A stretch of 64,000 nt of DNA, taken from Sphagnum compactum (taxonomy: Eukaryota > Bryophyta > Sphagnopsida > Sphagnales). The translations under genes and the position numbers were made by a program. Location of the stretch: the NCBI GenBank assembly GCA_965153455.1, contig OZ234495.1, positions 10,040,875-10,104,874 on the forward strand. The letters run 5' to 3'. Position 1 is the stretch's first letter; every line of letters starts with the position of its first letter. This document shows, piece by piece, positions 1-11,916 of this stretch. The notes below the pieces were generated by a model, which saw nothing but the letters and a program-made list of their open reading frames with translations, was not told where the DNA came from and ran no database searches.

Positions 1-1563
1 TAAGTTTTTAAATAGATGAATGAAATCTTTGAATAAGGTTCCAAACTAAAGCAAATTAATCACCTTCCCCCCCACTTGCACCCCTATCCTTTTTTAATTT
101 CCCTCACATATTTCCCAGTATGTTCAACACACTTTGTATAGTAATATTATAACCCGTATTTGAATATAAACATCGTTGAAAAAAAGGGGCTACCAAAATA
201 AATGTTTTTTTTGTCAATTATGTGATGTAACCAATGTAATTATAAAAAGATCCTTGTGTATATTTAGCTAACCAATTGAAGCATGTATAAAACATTTGAT
301 TATAACATCTTTAGTTTTTATTATCTTTTTTGGCTAATATATAACTAGCAAAAAAGGGGGTTGCCTAAGGGGAAAGAAGAATGGAGCAATGTGAAAGAAA
401 AAAGGAACATTGGGGATAAATAAATAAATTTCAAAAATTATATAAAAAAATAAGAAAGCACTTTTGCACAAACCTTGGTGATTCCACTTTGATTCTTTTC
501 AAATGTCTTAGTGAAATGCCATGTTTCATTTTGTACCTTCAAGAAATATAAGATTTATATGAACAATCAAATCAAATCCATACATCTTATATCTGTCAAA
601 TTGCATATAAGAACAAAATAAAACTTATAGGGTGGAAGTATAATTGGGTGGGCCCATAAAGAACACCTTAAAGAATGATATAAAAATAGTAAAATTGGTC
701 AAATAGTATTTTTCCTTAAACTTTTTTTATCGTTATAACTTATTTTTTTTCATGTTTAGTCGTTGTATGACAAAGTCTGTAACCTTTAGTTTTCATTAAA
801 ATAAAAAGGTGAAAATTGCTACAAATTTATATTCCCTATTGTTATTGCCCTTTCAAATATCACATCCTAAATTCTTGAAATTCATAACTAAATTATAGCT
901 TACTCAATTAATTACCTATTTAAAAATTAAATAGAATATCATCTAAAGTACCTTAAAAATTACATCTTCTTTTTTTTAAAACCAAAATTTATTTCAAAAG
1001 TGATGTTGACTAAACAATTTGAGGAAAATAAATGTTGTTTACTTTCATGAAACCTTATGTAAAGGAAATGATTACGAACATTTAAATTCAAAGTGTATAC
1101 TATCATTGAAGCTTTAAAGTCTATACAACATGGTTAGTGTCTCCACCTTCAAAAACTAATGAAATCCCTCCTTTGAAGGTTTTTTACTTTTAAAAAAAAC
1201 TTCAATGGGTCTAGTAAAATTTAGTGGAATGTTTCGTGTAGGTCCACCAATCATACTTCAACCTTGTATGCATTTTCCAGTTGCATTTTTAATATTATAC
1301 ATGATTGATGTTAATTACTTCCCAACTTTCATTTACAATAATGCATCAAATTGTTAGAATTGCCTAAAAATTTGATATTTGAAATTGCCACAATAATTGC
1401 ATAAGATTAAATGAAACAAACCTAAAACTACCTCATTATTTTCCCCTAATCATCTACATGGTTATGAAAGACACATATTATTGTGTTTTTTCAAGTTTTT
1501 TTAAAAAGTTATTGAAATTATATATATATTTTTAAAAATTAAATTACATGCAAACATACATAT

Positions 1564-1743
1564 ACTATGGTAGTTACTTATTTGTAATTTTTAATTACTT
1601 TAAAATATTTAAAATGAATATATACATACATATATATATATGAGTCACTTGAAACCATATTATGAATAAATCTAGTTTTTCATGATTAGAGTTCATTAGG
1701 GTTTTAAGTAATTAAAAAATTACAAATAAGTAACTACCATAGT
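1564..1743. repeat. 37/38-bp inverted repeat, spacer about 105 bp
   Basis: Bases 1564-1600 are the reverse complement of 1706-1743, apart from one base in an A run. The two arms would pair as a stem with a loop of about 105 nt. The outer arm overlaps a second inverted repeat (1732-1756 against 2113-2137). Confidence 0.9.
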
Positions 1744-2137
1744 ACCTTTTCAAGTTAAAAATAATTAAATTAACTATTTAAAATGTCAAAATTTAAGGAA
1801 ATTACAAAGGAAGGAAAAATGAAAAAAATGGAAAAATCCTAAGAGATTCATACCTTAAGCCAATGCACCATTTCAAGTAAATATCCAAGATTTAACAAAA
1901 TATTTCTATCTTAAATTTGATGGAACATTATGTCTTCCCATTTTTGCAAAATGAAGTAATAAAACATGTTGTAAAAGGTCTCATTATATTGGAGGTTTTG
2001 AGTTAGGAGAACATGCCGAAAAAATTGTTTATTGATGAAATTCCAAAAAACATTTTTTATTGCCAAAATGAATTTTGAAAAATAAAATAATTATTTAGCA
2101 CCATGAGTGTTAAACTTGAAAAGGTACTATGGTAGTT
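1732..2137. repeat. 25-bp perfect inverted repeat
   Basis: Bases 1732-1756 are an exact reverse complement of 2113-2137 (core AAAAGGTACTATGGTAG). The right arm is also the end of the dispersed repeat shared with 41 kb, so these may be element termini. No open frame lies between that looks like a transposase. Confidence 0.9.
1860..2129 (+). repeat. Dispersed repeat, copy 1 (partner near 40957-41260)
   Basis: About 270 bp aligns, with many substitutions and small indels, to 40957-41260 in the same orientation. Shared landmarks in the same order are GGAACATTAT...GTCT(T/C)CC, TTGTAAAAGGTCTC, ATTTTGAAAAATAAA(A)ATAATTATTT and a terminal AAGGTACTA. Order and spacing are kept over the whole length, so this is a diverged copy of a transposon-like family and not chance AT richness. 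No coding capacity is seen. Confidence 0.75.
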
Positions 2138-5100
2138 TTGTTTATTGAATTGTTGCAACCTTAGTCATGGGCCATCGACCAAGTCTAGGGCAAGATAAAG
2201 GCTCAAATCATCTTAAAATGAAGCCAAGGCATGGACAAGTTCAAGTGCACTCTAACTTGGTGAGTGGGAAATGTGAGGGTGTACAAGGGAAAAATTCCCA
2301 TTATTCCAAAATGCATTCCCACTTTTGGAATTGGGAGGGATTCATATGGAGTTTGGAGGGTTTGATTATAAAAATTGATATAACATTATCTCGTTTTTTT
2401 CAAAGGCCACAAGAAAATCTATTTACATGTTCATTTGTTTAAATAATGTAAAAGTTATGAACTCACAAAGTTATGAGGTAACAAAAGAACCCTAACTTCA
2501 AGAGATGATTTTGGGAGTATTGCAAAAAATATCGTTTTAATGTAGGTGTAGTGTTTAACAATATAATATATTTTAAGGAGGGGAATGGTGCATTCTTCAA
2601 AGTTCATACGATGACAAGTCTTTTAAATTTGTGTGAGCCTTTGGTTAGTATGTCAATCAAAATGCATTAATTAACCTTTTTATTTTCATTTATGCAATTT
2701 GATGTGATAAAAAGTTCAACTTTAAGTCAAGTCATTGTAGTTGATTTCAAATATTTTGCCCCATCTGTTTAGTCATGAAAAACTAAAAGACATGCATTTG
2801 AAATTTGACGTTTTGCTGTTAAAATTAGGATGAAAAAGTATTTTTTTTATCACCATTACAACTTAATAATTGGGGTGTGTGAGTTTGATTCAAGACTACA
2901 TTCACCAAAAAATGCAAATGACATGAACATGGTGAACGGCCAATTCAACCCATGGTGGAAAGGTGTTGTGATCACTAAAAGATAGAGGTCAATTGAAAAG
3001 ATTCTCATTGTGATTAAAAATACCAAAATGAGTCTTCCCAATGTGAAGAACTAGTACCATGCACAAGGATGTTTGCCGATTAGTGGGAAAATGGAATTAA
3101 TGACTTTTTAGAATGGTATCAATGTATGAAGGTCCAAAGGATAAAAAACCTTCCAATGTTTTTGGGAATTCATATACAAAAGGTCTATTTTATGTCTATT
3201 CATGAAATGATGATCCCATTAATTAAGAAACTTGATGACTATTGTTGGGTAGGTATTAAAATTGGTAACAAACCCCTCTTGCTTCTTAAGATGATTATTT
3301 AATCTCAAAACTACAATTTTCAAAAAACTAGTTTTGGTAAATATCCACAATTTTCCCCCTTCAAAAATTGATTAATATTTTATGAAACTATGAATTCTCT
3401 ACTTGTTCTTTGAGGTTTTGAAATAACCCAAACCAAAGGTTTTTTTATCTTGAGAATGTTCAATAAATTTGAACCAAAAGATTTTTTATTGTAAAATTTT
3501 GAAAAATCAAAACTATAGGTAATTATCAAAATCAATTACATGTACGCAATGGTTTGTCCCAAGGATTCAATGTTGGTTGCAACCTTTGGATTCATGCCTA
3601 CTAGATATTGTGCAACACAACATCATCAAGTTCTAAGTTCAAGATCATAAAATTAAGAATAAAATTAATTTTTTCCATTTTTTAATGTTATTATAAAATC
3701 TTTATACATTGTTTAATGAATTTATTTATTAATAAATGTGTTTATGCCAAAGACATCTCAACCAATTTACAATTACATGCTCATATGAATTTCCTTCTAA
3801 TCCTTAACAATTGTGCAAGTTTTGATTACAAGTTATAAATTTGAACTTGTAGATGTTTTTCAAGTCGATGATTGTCAATCAAATTAACGTTCCTAACTCA
3901 TGTTACAAGTGTGGGTTATAGTACGACCCCACACATGGTGTGAAGTCCAATGTTAGGGTAGTATTAACGATGTTAAAATTAACTAACAGTCCACACCTAA
4001 AATATTAACTAGCATTAAATCTTAGGTGACATATGACGCAGCATTGATGTCAAGATGATAATGGTAGCCATTGTTAACTACCATTAAATCTTTGAAATAG
4101 ATTTTAGGGTCAAACATCAATGTTAACTAAAATTTTGAAAAATGACAAATTAACTCCAATGTTTAGCATGCATCCTTGTCTATACTTGTTTCTTTCTTTT
4201 TTTCAAAAAAAGAAAAAGGAAAGATGGCTTTGTAGGTGTGGATTAGATTGCAAACTCTAATAAGATAATTCAATGGTAGATACTAATTAATATCACGTGT
4301 GAACATGTTGAAATATGTTTGAAAGATTGATGGTAGCTTGCAATGTTTGAAATTGCAATATTGTGATTTGTCACACATTGTTGATGTTAAAATGATGTTA
4401 GTTGTAAGCCCTAAACACCAAGTGTGTCCATACTTTTACAAATAGAAAAATACTTCAAATCCATTATTTTCTTATCCCAAATAGGAACATATGCCCTAAA
4501 AATTGTAGATTGGAACATTACTTTGTAAGGACAATGTGCTTTCTCTCCTTCATTGTCTTTCATTCTATTTTGCAACAACAAACAAAGACCATCCTCACCT
4601 TTTTGAAATGTAGATCTTTCTATTGCCTTTACAACTTTGGTCTATGCTTTTGCCACTCACATAAAGTTGACAACTAGACCAATTTGTTACTTTGGCAAAG
4701 CAATTGAATCAAAAAATAAATATATATCCTTTCTTTCTTTGTCCTAACTCATAACCACCTATGGTTTTGAAGTCATTTAAATTTTACACCATAGGTTTGA
4801 GCTGCTCAATGTAAGGTAAATTAATTTGATTATATTATTTTTACCTATCCCCATGTGTGTACAAGGCAACAATTCGTTTCCTCCTTAAAATATTCATGAT
4901 GTTTTTGATGATGAGGCAATCAAAGTGACCCATAGCAAAAAAATGAAATTAAAATAGAACTTTTTGATGCACCACAACTAATTCACATAATTAATCTAAA
5001 TCACAATAAGTACTCAAAGGTATTGTAAAAGACTAAGCCAAAAATGATGACAAACAAAGTTATGCATATATATTGTTCCATGTAACATGAGATAAAGCAA

Positions 5101-6280
5101 AATGCACCCAATATATTTCTCAATAACACCAAAAGTTTGTCCTATATCCTTTGCCCAAAATATGCTCTTGTATTGCATATGGTGAGCAAAAAGGAATCAT
5201 TTCAATAATATTGTATTGTTAGTAAAAGCTTCTATTTGGGGGAGCATATTTTTTGAGAAGGGTTTAGGGTTTAGAAGAAATTGAGCTTTAGGATGTGCTC
5301 ACAACTAATTAATATGGTTTGCAAATGGGTACCTATCACTAAGGATATATATAATATATATGCTTAAAAGTGCCAACAATCTACACTCACAATGGCAAGT
5401 ATATGCCTATTTACACCACAACATGGGTCTAGAGTGTGGACCTATAAATATGCACATGATACTATTTTTTCAAATTTTTTTCTGACAAAATTTGTCCCTT
5501 TCTGTAAAAAAAGGTTGGGAATTTTTTGAAATTAAAAATAAAATAAAATTATAGTGTAAAATTCAACTAGTTTTGCTAAATTTTTTTGGAGAAATTTGCC
5601 AAAATTTCATACATTCATGAATCCCAAACCTCAACAAAAGCTGCAAAACACAATGGAAAGTTTTAACATACCTTTGCCTTGTAGTAACCAGGCGCAGGAG
5701 ATCAGAGCATGTAAGATTCAGAGGAATATTTGCAGGATGATGATGATGATGATCATGATGATGGCTTGTGGGAGTCGGTCGGTCTGTAAATTTCTGCAAC
5801 AGTATGACAACCATATTCTCCCAAGAGTATCCAGATACGTCATCGGTTTTGCTATGGATAGCGTTTTGAAAGGAAAGCCTTCCTGCATACCATAGACAAG
5901 GGGTTTGGCAAACCTTGGTATGCCAAAGCATTACCTTACAGTAACTTGCAAGTCTGTATCAAAGGGACATGTATCCCATAGAATTTTGTAATGGTTTGTT
6001 TGAGCAGTAGATACTACAGAAGTGAATACTCCTACAGAGTCTCCAGAGTAATGTTGCCAAGCCCCAATTGGGAGCGCTAAAGCTTTTGCTACATTTTTCC
6101 TGCAAGGAGCAGCCTGAATGACTAGACCTAATCCAAATGTGAGGTCAAAATATTCAACCTCTTATTCCGCCTGCTCAAAGAATTGGTATTCTGCTCCTCC
6201 TCCAAAATGGACCTACAGTGTGGTCAGGGCAAATTTTCTTTTTTTTTCCCTTGAGATTTATGGAATTGGCACAGTTTTGG

Positions 6281-9200
6281 TCAGGAATTGTGAACCATGT
6301 ATTCTCCCAACATACTTCCTTCCAACCCGTTGCCATTAGCAGGGAGCATACAGCTTGCAGGTATCATGCCATTGAGCCCATGCGGGAGGAGGAGGGACCT
6401 TGAATGTGAGTGCGTTGGTGACAGGCCACAGCTTCCATTAAACATGAATTGTTCATCTGAAGACTGCAGTACACCACCTGAAAATGCATTTAGTTCCCCC
6501 ACGTTGAGCTCACTCTGATGGGTGGCACCCAAATCCAGGTTGCTGAACTGTTGCTGCTGGTATTCATAACCAGTGGATGGCAAAGTTTGCTGCTGCTGTT
6601 ATCATAGCAACATCCATTAGAGTGAGGATTATGAATATTGTCTACCTACAGAAAGTTTTAAGCATAATCTTAGCAGACAATTCGACCCTTTCCACTTTGA
6701 ACTTCTGGCTAATTAACTGCTGTTTTCTAGCCTTTGCCATGATCTCTAGAACAATGAATAAACCCTAAGCCCTAAACTCTAAACACTTAACTCTAACCCT
6801 AAGTCCTGTAAACCATCTGATTTGGCATGCTGGAGGCACATCCATCTTTCATGATTGGTTAGCTAGAGTGGATAGACTGCATACCACAAAGTCACAGATT
6901 TTTGCATATTCTAAAGTTATCTTCATAAGGATTGAGAACTCCTCACAAGCATTTCAGTATTTAAGTCAAACTGCTTTGACTTGACGGATGACCCCATGTA
7001 TGACAAAGTAATAGAGATATCAGACTAACAACATATCAGCAAATAGGAAACAGAGGAGACAAGACACCCAAAAACACAGTAAAGACTTGAGGAGCAGTCA
7101 CTGGTGTGGATTAAAAGGAGAAGAGAGGAGAGAGGTGGCCAAAGAGTACTCACTGGCTGTTGCAACTGTTGCTGCTGGTAGAGCTGCCGTAGCCTTTGGA
7201 TCTCTTTCTTCAATGCATCATTATGTGCTGCCAAAACACTCACCTTGAGACTCTAGCCTACACCAAAGAAGGGAAAACACAGGGGGAAGAGACGATAAAA
7301 ACAACAACAAAAACTGAGGCACAGGAGGAACAGAATTTAGCATGCAAAAGGATTATACAGACAAGAAAGTTCCCCACTTACAAGACATCATTCAGAAAAA
7401 TCTGACCATTAAAATAGCAAAAAGGAATTACTTAGCTGAGCAAATCTCTGGTCCTCTTTAAGAGATTTTTTAGATCCTGGTACACTTTTTTCTTCAGAAG
7501 GACAATCAGACTGACCACCTATGAAATGGAGAAAATTTTAGAACTACAAAGCCAATTATTGATAATGCCCAGCTTAGCAGTAATAGATATATTGGAATGA
7601 ATCCAAAACATATGGATCATGTCAATACCTGCATGCCTGGTTGCATACGTTTATCAAAGATATCACACAAAAGACCCCTATGACTTTTGGTTTAATGGTT
7701 AAATCCAAGAGCTACAAGAGGAAAAGGCATGGTTACTACATACCATCTTTGAAGCGTTGACCCTGGGCAAGAGTTGCAATCCTCTGCTTGATTGTGTTGT
7801 TGTCCGCATTCAAGACAGCTCTCTGATGCTCATAGAAATCAAGCTGAGGAATCATAGTGGCAATCTCTGTCTGCCACATTGCAAAATTTAGGAAAACCAT
7901 CAGAAAAGAGGTATTGGATCATGGGTTGTACAAAACATCTGCATCAGACCAAGACAAGTTCATATTCATCAGCCTCAACTGCTCTATGAGAAGAAGATGA
8001 TGTATCCATCCCAGTTACTCAAAAGCTGCACCTTTGAAAGGAGAATGAACCGATAACCTCAGCTTCTACTGAATCTCTATGGAAGTACTAGAGAAGAGTC
8101 CATAGTTAAAAGTAACCCAATGTCATGACTTGGAAGGACTTGAGACTGGTTAAAACATATCACACACAACACAGCAGAGAGACAAGTTAAGCAAAAAGGT
8201 GACCAAAAAAGAGGAGAAAAGAATGCAACTGAATGTGGTTGGAGCTGTAACAGGCATCGACTTCCAGAAGAAGCAGTCATAAAAAATACCTGGAAAGCTG
8301 TCACACTTCTCTCCAGCTCAGATATATACTGTAGCTTGCGAACTCGGGAACGCTGTGCTGACTGCCTGTTTGCCAGTATTCTGAAAAGTGCAGAACCTTA
8401 TTTATCAGACTATTCTACATGCATCAACAGTTGAGTAGACTTCAGTTGCATCTATGATACCCTGAGGAAGAATAGGTCAACCACATGGCTGACACACAAT
8501 CATATTGATGATAAGAAGTTTTGGACTGAGAGAACAGCTGAAAATGGTACAAAGTATAGTTGGTACATTAGAGGCATTTTTTCTCAATCAAAGCTTGCTC
8601 ACCTCTTGGCTCTTTTTGGATCTAGACTGGAATCAAACCCAGCCAATGCCTGCTGCAACTCCACTTTGGAAAAAGGCTGTGTAAAACTGTCCCCATCCCC
8701 TGTACTTTGCACTTCTGGTTCACCCTTCAGCTTTTCTGGCCCTCCTGCTTTGTCCTCCTCATTTGACACTTCACTGGGGCTGTTGCTTTCAGAGGGAGTT
8801 GACTGCTTTTCAATTTTTGATGGAGGGGTAGGACCCCTCTCTAATGTCCAGGTGTTGACCCCAGAGCTATCGCCTGCAGTGCTCACAGAAGCTACTACAT
8901 TAGTGGCCGACTCTGGCTTGGAGTTCTTGTTACCCTGGTGCTGCTGTTGCTTCAGTGCAGAATTGCTGTCATTCTCAAACAGAGACATGAGCTGATCGTC
9001 ATCAAGCCTGCATTTCAAGCAGGAAATTCATCAACAAATGGCTCCATCTCCAATCACCAGCATATGTGGTTATGAAAAGCCAGTCACAGAAAAACAACAA
9101 CAATGGAGTAATATCAAATGCAAGCCTGAGCCAGTAGATGTTGGGAAAATAAATCTACTGAGTGCTGGTACAAAACATATCCACATGGTATAAGTTGAGT

Positions 9201-9813
9201 GCCTCTGGTACAAACTAAATAATCATCCCTGAAGACCCTTTTTTCTGTACCTGTCAAAGTCGAAAGAGCCACTGTGGGAATGCATCAAGGCTGCACTTTG
9301 AGAATCAAACTGCTCTTCACCTAAGTTTTCATTGGAGAAATTGGCGTAGCCTGTATTCAGAAAGACCATAGACTCACTAGCAGACCGCCGATGGGAGCCT
9401 GGTTTGAACAGGCTTTCAGGCACATCCAGTATTTCGTCCATCCAAGAAGATTGTGACTGAGCATTGCGAAACCCACAATTAGCTGCAATCTCTGGACAAC
9501 AGTGGAAGTGTTTAGGTGGAATACAAATCAGCAGTTTGGGCTTGGTTCAAGCAGGCCACATGATACAAACCTGAAATTGGAATGGAAAGTCAAGTTGAAG
9601 TACCTGGGAGAGATACCCTGCTGATGGAGTACGCTTATGGATCCCACCATCAATCAATGAGACTGTGGAGTGACCAGCAGCAGTTGATTCAAGAACTTGA
9701 GCTGATCCAAATCCTGGAAATGCAGGGATCTTGGGAGGAAGGTGAGATGGGTTCATAGGGAATGACCAACTGTTCACTGGCCACCCATCCCCTTGACCAC
9801 CTTGGCTGGCCAT
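6281..9813 (-). CDS. Group-E bZIP transcription factor (bZIP34/61-like)
   Basis: Exons on the minus strand with matching phases: 9813-9571, 9489-9251, 9007-8603, 8380-8290, 7870-7744, 7227-7154 and 6595-6281, giving 497 aa; an optional exon 7518-7432 would make 526. The N-terminal part carries the group-E-like SW(M)DEILDVPE and GSHRRSASES blocks, then LDDDQLMSLF. Exon 4 encodes the basic region, ANRQSAQRSRVRKLQY, with the invariant N-x7-R, followed by ISELE and a leucine-zipper segment (LDFYEHQRAVL, NNTIKQRIATLA) and AHNDALKKEIQRLRQLYQQQ. The C-terminus is Gln/Ser-rich. Family knowledge: such proteins are nuclear DNA-binding dimers; Arabidopsis bZIP34/61 act in pollen and vascular tissue, but the role here is inferred only by family. 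The start is the first ATG of exon 1 (ATGGCCAGCCAAGG). The exact 3' acceptor of the last exon is ambiguous by one CAG. Confidence 0.88.
6759..6807. repeat. Degenerate telomere-like repeats in a bZIP intron
   Basis: Several degenerate CCCTAA-type units (AACCCTAAGCCCTAAACTCTAAAC and onward to TAACCCTAAG) lie in the intron between the last two bZIP coding exons. Such interstitial telomere-like tracts are common in plant DNA; no function is implied. Confidence 0.7.
7432..7518 (-). other. Candidate in-frame cassette exon of the bZIP gene
   Basis: Between zipper exons 7870-7744 and 7227-7154 there is an 87-nt open segment flanked by an acceptor (TTTCATAG|GTGG) and a donor (CTAA|GTAATT). Both flanking introns are phase 1 and 87 is a multiple of three, so inclusion inserts 29 residues (GGQSDCPSEEK...FAQL) without a frame change; skipping restores the usual family sequence RFKD-AHNDALKKE. 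The insert is polar and charged and would sit directly after the zipper. Whether it is used is an inference; the sequence shows only splice-competent ends and an open frame. Confidence 0.55.
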
Positions 9814-11720
9814 TCTTCTCTTTGCTTTCTTTCTCTGTCTGAGATGATTCTTCTTTGACCTTACTATCCACCTTTCAATGTAGGATGATAACTGGGGACC
9901 AGGATGGTTATTTCACCCTACAGAAGAAGCTGCACTTCCTCATTTATCCCAGTGCATTCCCTGGACACATAAATAGAACTCACATCATTGACAGAAAACA
10001 TCACAACTCCCAGAACTATAGATCAAACAGCTTCTGTCTGTGGCCAATCTGTGCACACTTCACCATCAGTGAAAGGAGCTGGCCATTGTCCCACATAGTC
10101 TTACTTGATTCCCTTCATCCCTAACTTCATGCCTGAAAACTACTAGCTACAGCTCTGATCAAATGAAAGGTTGCCATCACTGGATCATACAGAAGCAGAC
10201 AGCATCAACCAGACATCCCCACATTGTAAGTGCATCTAGGTTCAGACTACAGATTATAGTTGGGCTAATCCATCCTAGGGTTTCGCATCTGCAGATGCCA
10301 ACTGTGAGAGGAACACATATCACAATCCCTATTATTCTCTGCAGCTTCATCAGGCACCATGTAGCGAGACAAAACCCTAAGCTCTTGAAAGACCTCTTTG
10401 ATGGTACTCACAACACTTGACTGACCAGAGAAACCACAAACACTTGTCATCATCTCCTGCGCCACTTTTCATGCCACTTTAGTCTTCTTTTCTTTACAGT
10501 AGCTTGCAATCAATCATGTGGCTCCCTTCTTCATTCCTTAAACCCACATAGAAATGCTTCATCAAAAGCCCCATTAGGTATCCAAAGTGCAAAGCATCAG
10601 AAGTTTCGTTTTCAGGTGGGTCTCTACAGGGGAAAGCGAAATGTAGCAGCTACGGCACTCACTGGACACACAAGATCTAAGAATTGCTTGGCTTTTCCCG
10701 AGCATTCCTATTTTCAGGGAAGATGTTTGCTTCTGAGAGATACTTACCATCGCACATACGTACTCCTCAATGGTTTGAATACTCCTCCAATGCTCGAGAA
10801 TGCGATGTATGTAGGCGCCAAGACGATACTACGTACTCGATCTGTGTGCTCTAATTTTGTGTATACGATCTAGGAATGATTCCTTGGTAGCTAGCTTATT
10901 AGTCTTGAGCTAAGCAAATTGTTTTTTCTTTTTCCTGAAAGTCACGAAGCATGAAACTTATGCAACAACAACAACAACAACACGATGCCCGTGGAAGAAA
11001 ACCACGCATTGCAGTGGAGGATTTGGATTACACTAAATAAGTAAGTTTCGAAATAGATTCACGCGGATCATGGGTAGTAGTATGTAGTAACGATCTGCCA
11101 CTCAGCAAGCAACAACAGTATAGAACACCCACAACCCCCAACACCCAAAGACGAAGAGAGAGAAGAAGAAGAAGAAGAAGAAGAAGAAGACAACAATATA
11201 AAATTCGAGGGACGCGCAAAAAATAAAGCTTAAGAAACAAGAAAAGCCCAAACCCAAGCTAAACCAAAAAAAAACAAAACTACCAAATGGGTATCACCTC
11301 CTTCCACAGCAAACAACAACAACAACAACAACAACAGCGTCAATCTCAGGCACAACAAACAGTGGTTGTGTGTTGCAAGAAACACTCCAAAGATTGCGGA
11401 TTACGCGTTTGTTTGGACGACTACTGAAATTGATTAAGTGTATTTTTTTGTTGCAGTCGGTACGCACTTGGAACGAAAGAGGAATTTCTGTGTTCACCGC
11501 GTTAGAACCAAAATCAATCCTGACTTGCTCGCGTGGAAGAGTGTGTCATAAAAGACACCACATGAGAGCCCTCACCTCACCCTCTTGTCAAAGTTTCACT
11601 CTAGTAATTTTTTACTACACTTACTTTATGCTTCTTCATGTTTCCTTGTTTGGAATATCTATCTCTCTCTACATTTTATTTATTTATTTATTTCTTTATT
11701 TCTTGGCCTTGCCCACCAAT
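9814..11720 (-). promoter_or_regulatory. Presumed 5' leader and promoter region of the bZIP gene
   Basis: No coding exon with a recognised product lies here apart from the possible 62-codon ORF. The region has features usual near plant transcription starts: a GAAGAA tract at 11161-11190 (CTTCTT on the transcribed strand), CAACAA tracts at 10965-10982 and 11310-11337, and locally less AT-rich DNA. A plus-strand ATG at 11287 opens a short Gln-rich frame (MGITSFHSKQQ...) read out of the CAA tract, probably a repeat artefact. The transcription start cannot be fixed from sequence alone. Confidence 0.4.
10265..10453 (-). other. Possible 62-codon upstream ORF or small protein
   Basis: The minus strand holds an ATG-started frame of 62 codons about 450 nt upstream of the bZIP start codon. 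Its middle, KEVFQELRVLSRYMVPDE, has a balanced, protein-like composition, unlike the repeat-derived frames nearby. An in-frame TGA lies a few codons upstream of the ATG, so the frame is self-contained. I do not recognise a family. It may be an upstream ORF in the bZIP leader, an unrelated small gene, or chance. Confidence 0.25.
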
Positions 11721-11724
11721 GCAA

Positions 11725-11916
11725 GGATATTGTGTTTAGATTCATTATGGAGTAGAGAATTTTTTTGTTTTACCATTCCCCATTAATAGGGTATTGTGTT
11801 TAGATTCATTATGGAGTAGAGAAATTTTTTGTTTTACCATTCCCCATTAATAGGATATTGTGTTTAGGTTCATTATGGAGTAGAGAATTTTTTTGTTTTA
11901 CCATTCCCCATTAATA
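11725..11916. repeat. 64-bp tandem repeat, three copies
   Basis: Three consecutive units with period 64 (starts 11725, 11789, 11853) differ at only a few bases. Each contains TATTGTGTTTAG(A/G)TTCATTATGG and ACCATTCCCCATTAATAG. The high identity suggests recent duplication. No coding capacity is seen. Confidence 0.95.

Larger units (their letters stand above)
1..5590. other. AT-rich intergenic region, no gene recognised
   Basis: This stretch is AT-rich with homopolymer runs and short TA/CATA microsatellites (for example around 1620-1642 and 5345-5362). No frame gives a recognisable protein; the longest open frames (91 aa at 2167, 61 aa at 2856) have no domain-like composition. It holds the inverted repeats and the dispersed repeat listed separately. 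The part nearest 5590 borders the presumed 3' untranslated region of the bZIP gene on the minus strand. Confidence 0.7.

Noticed and set aside
8606-8995. 129-codon plus-strand frame
   Set aside because: Antisense shadow of bZIP exon 3.
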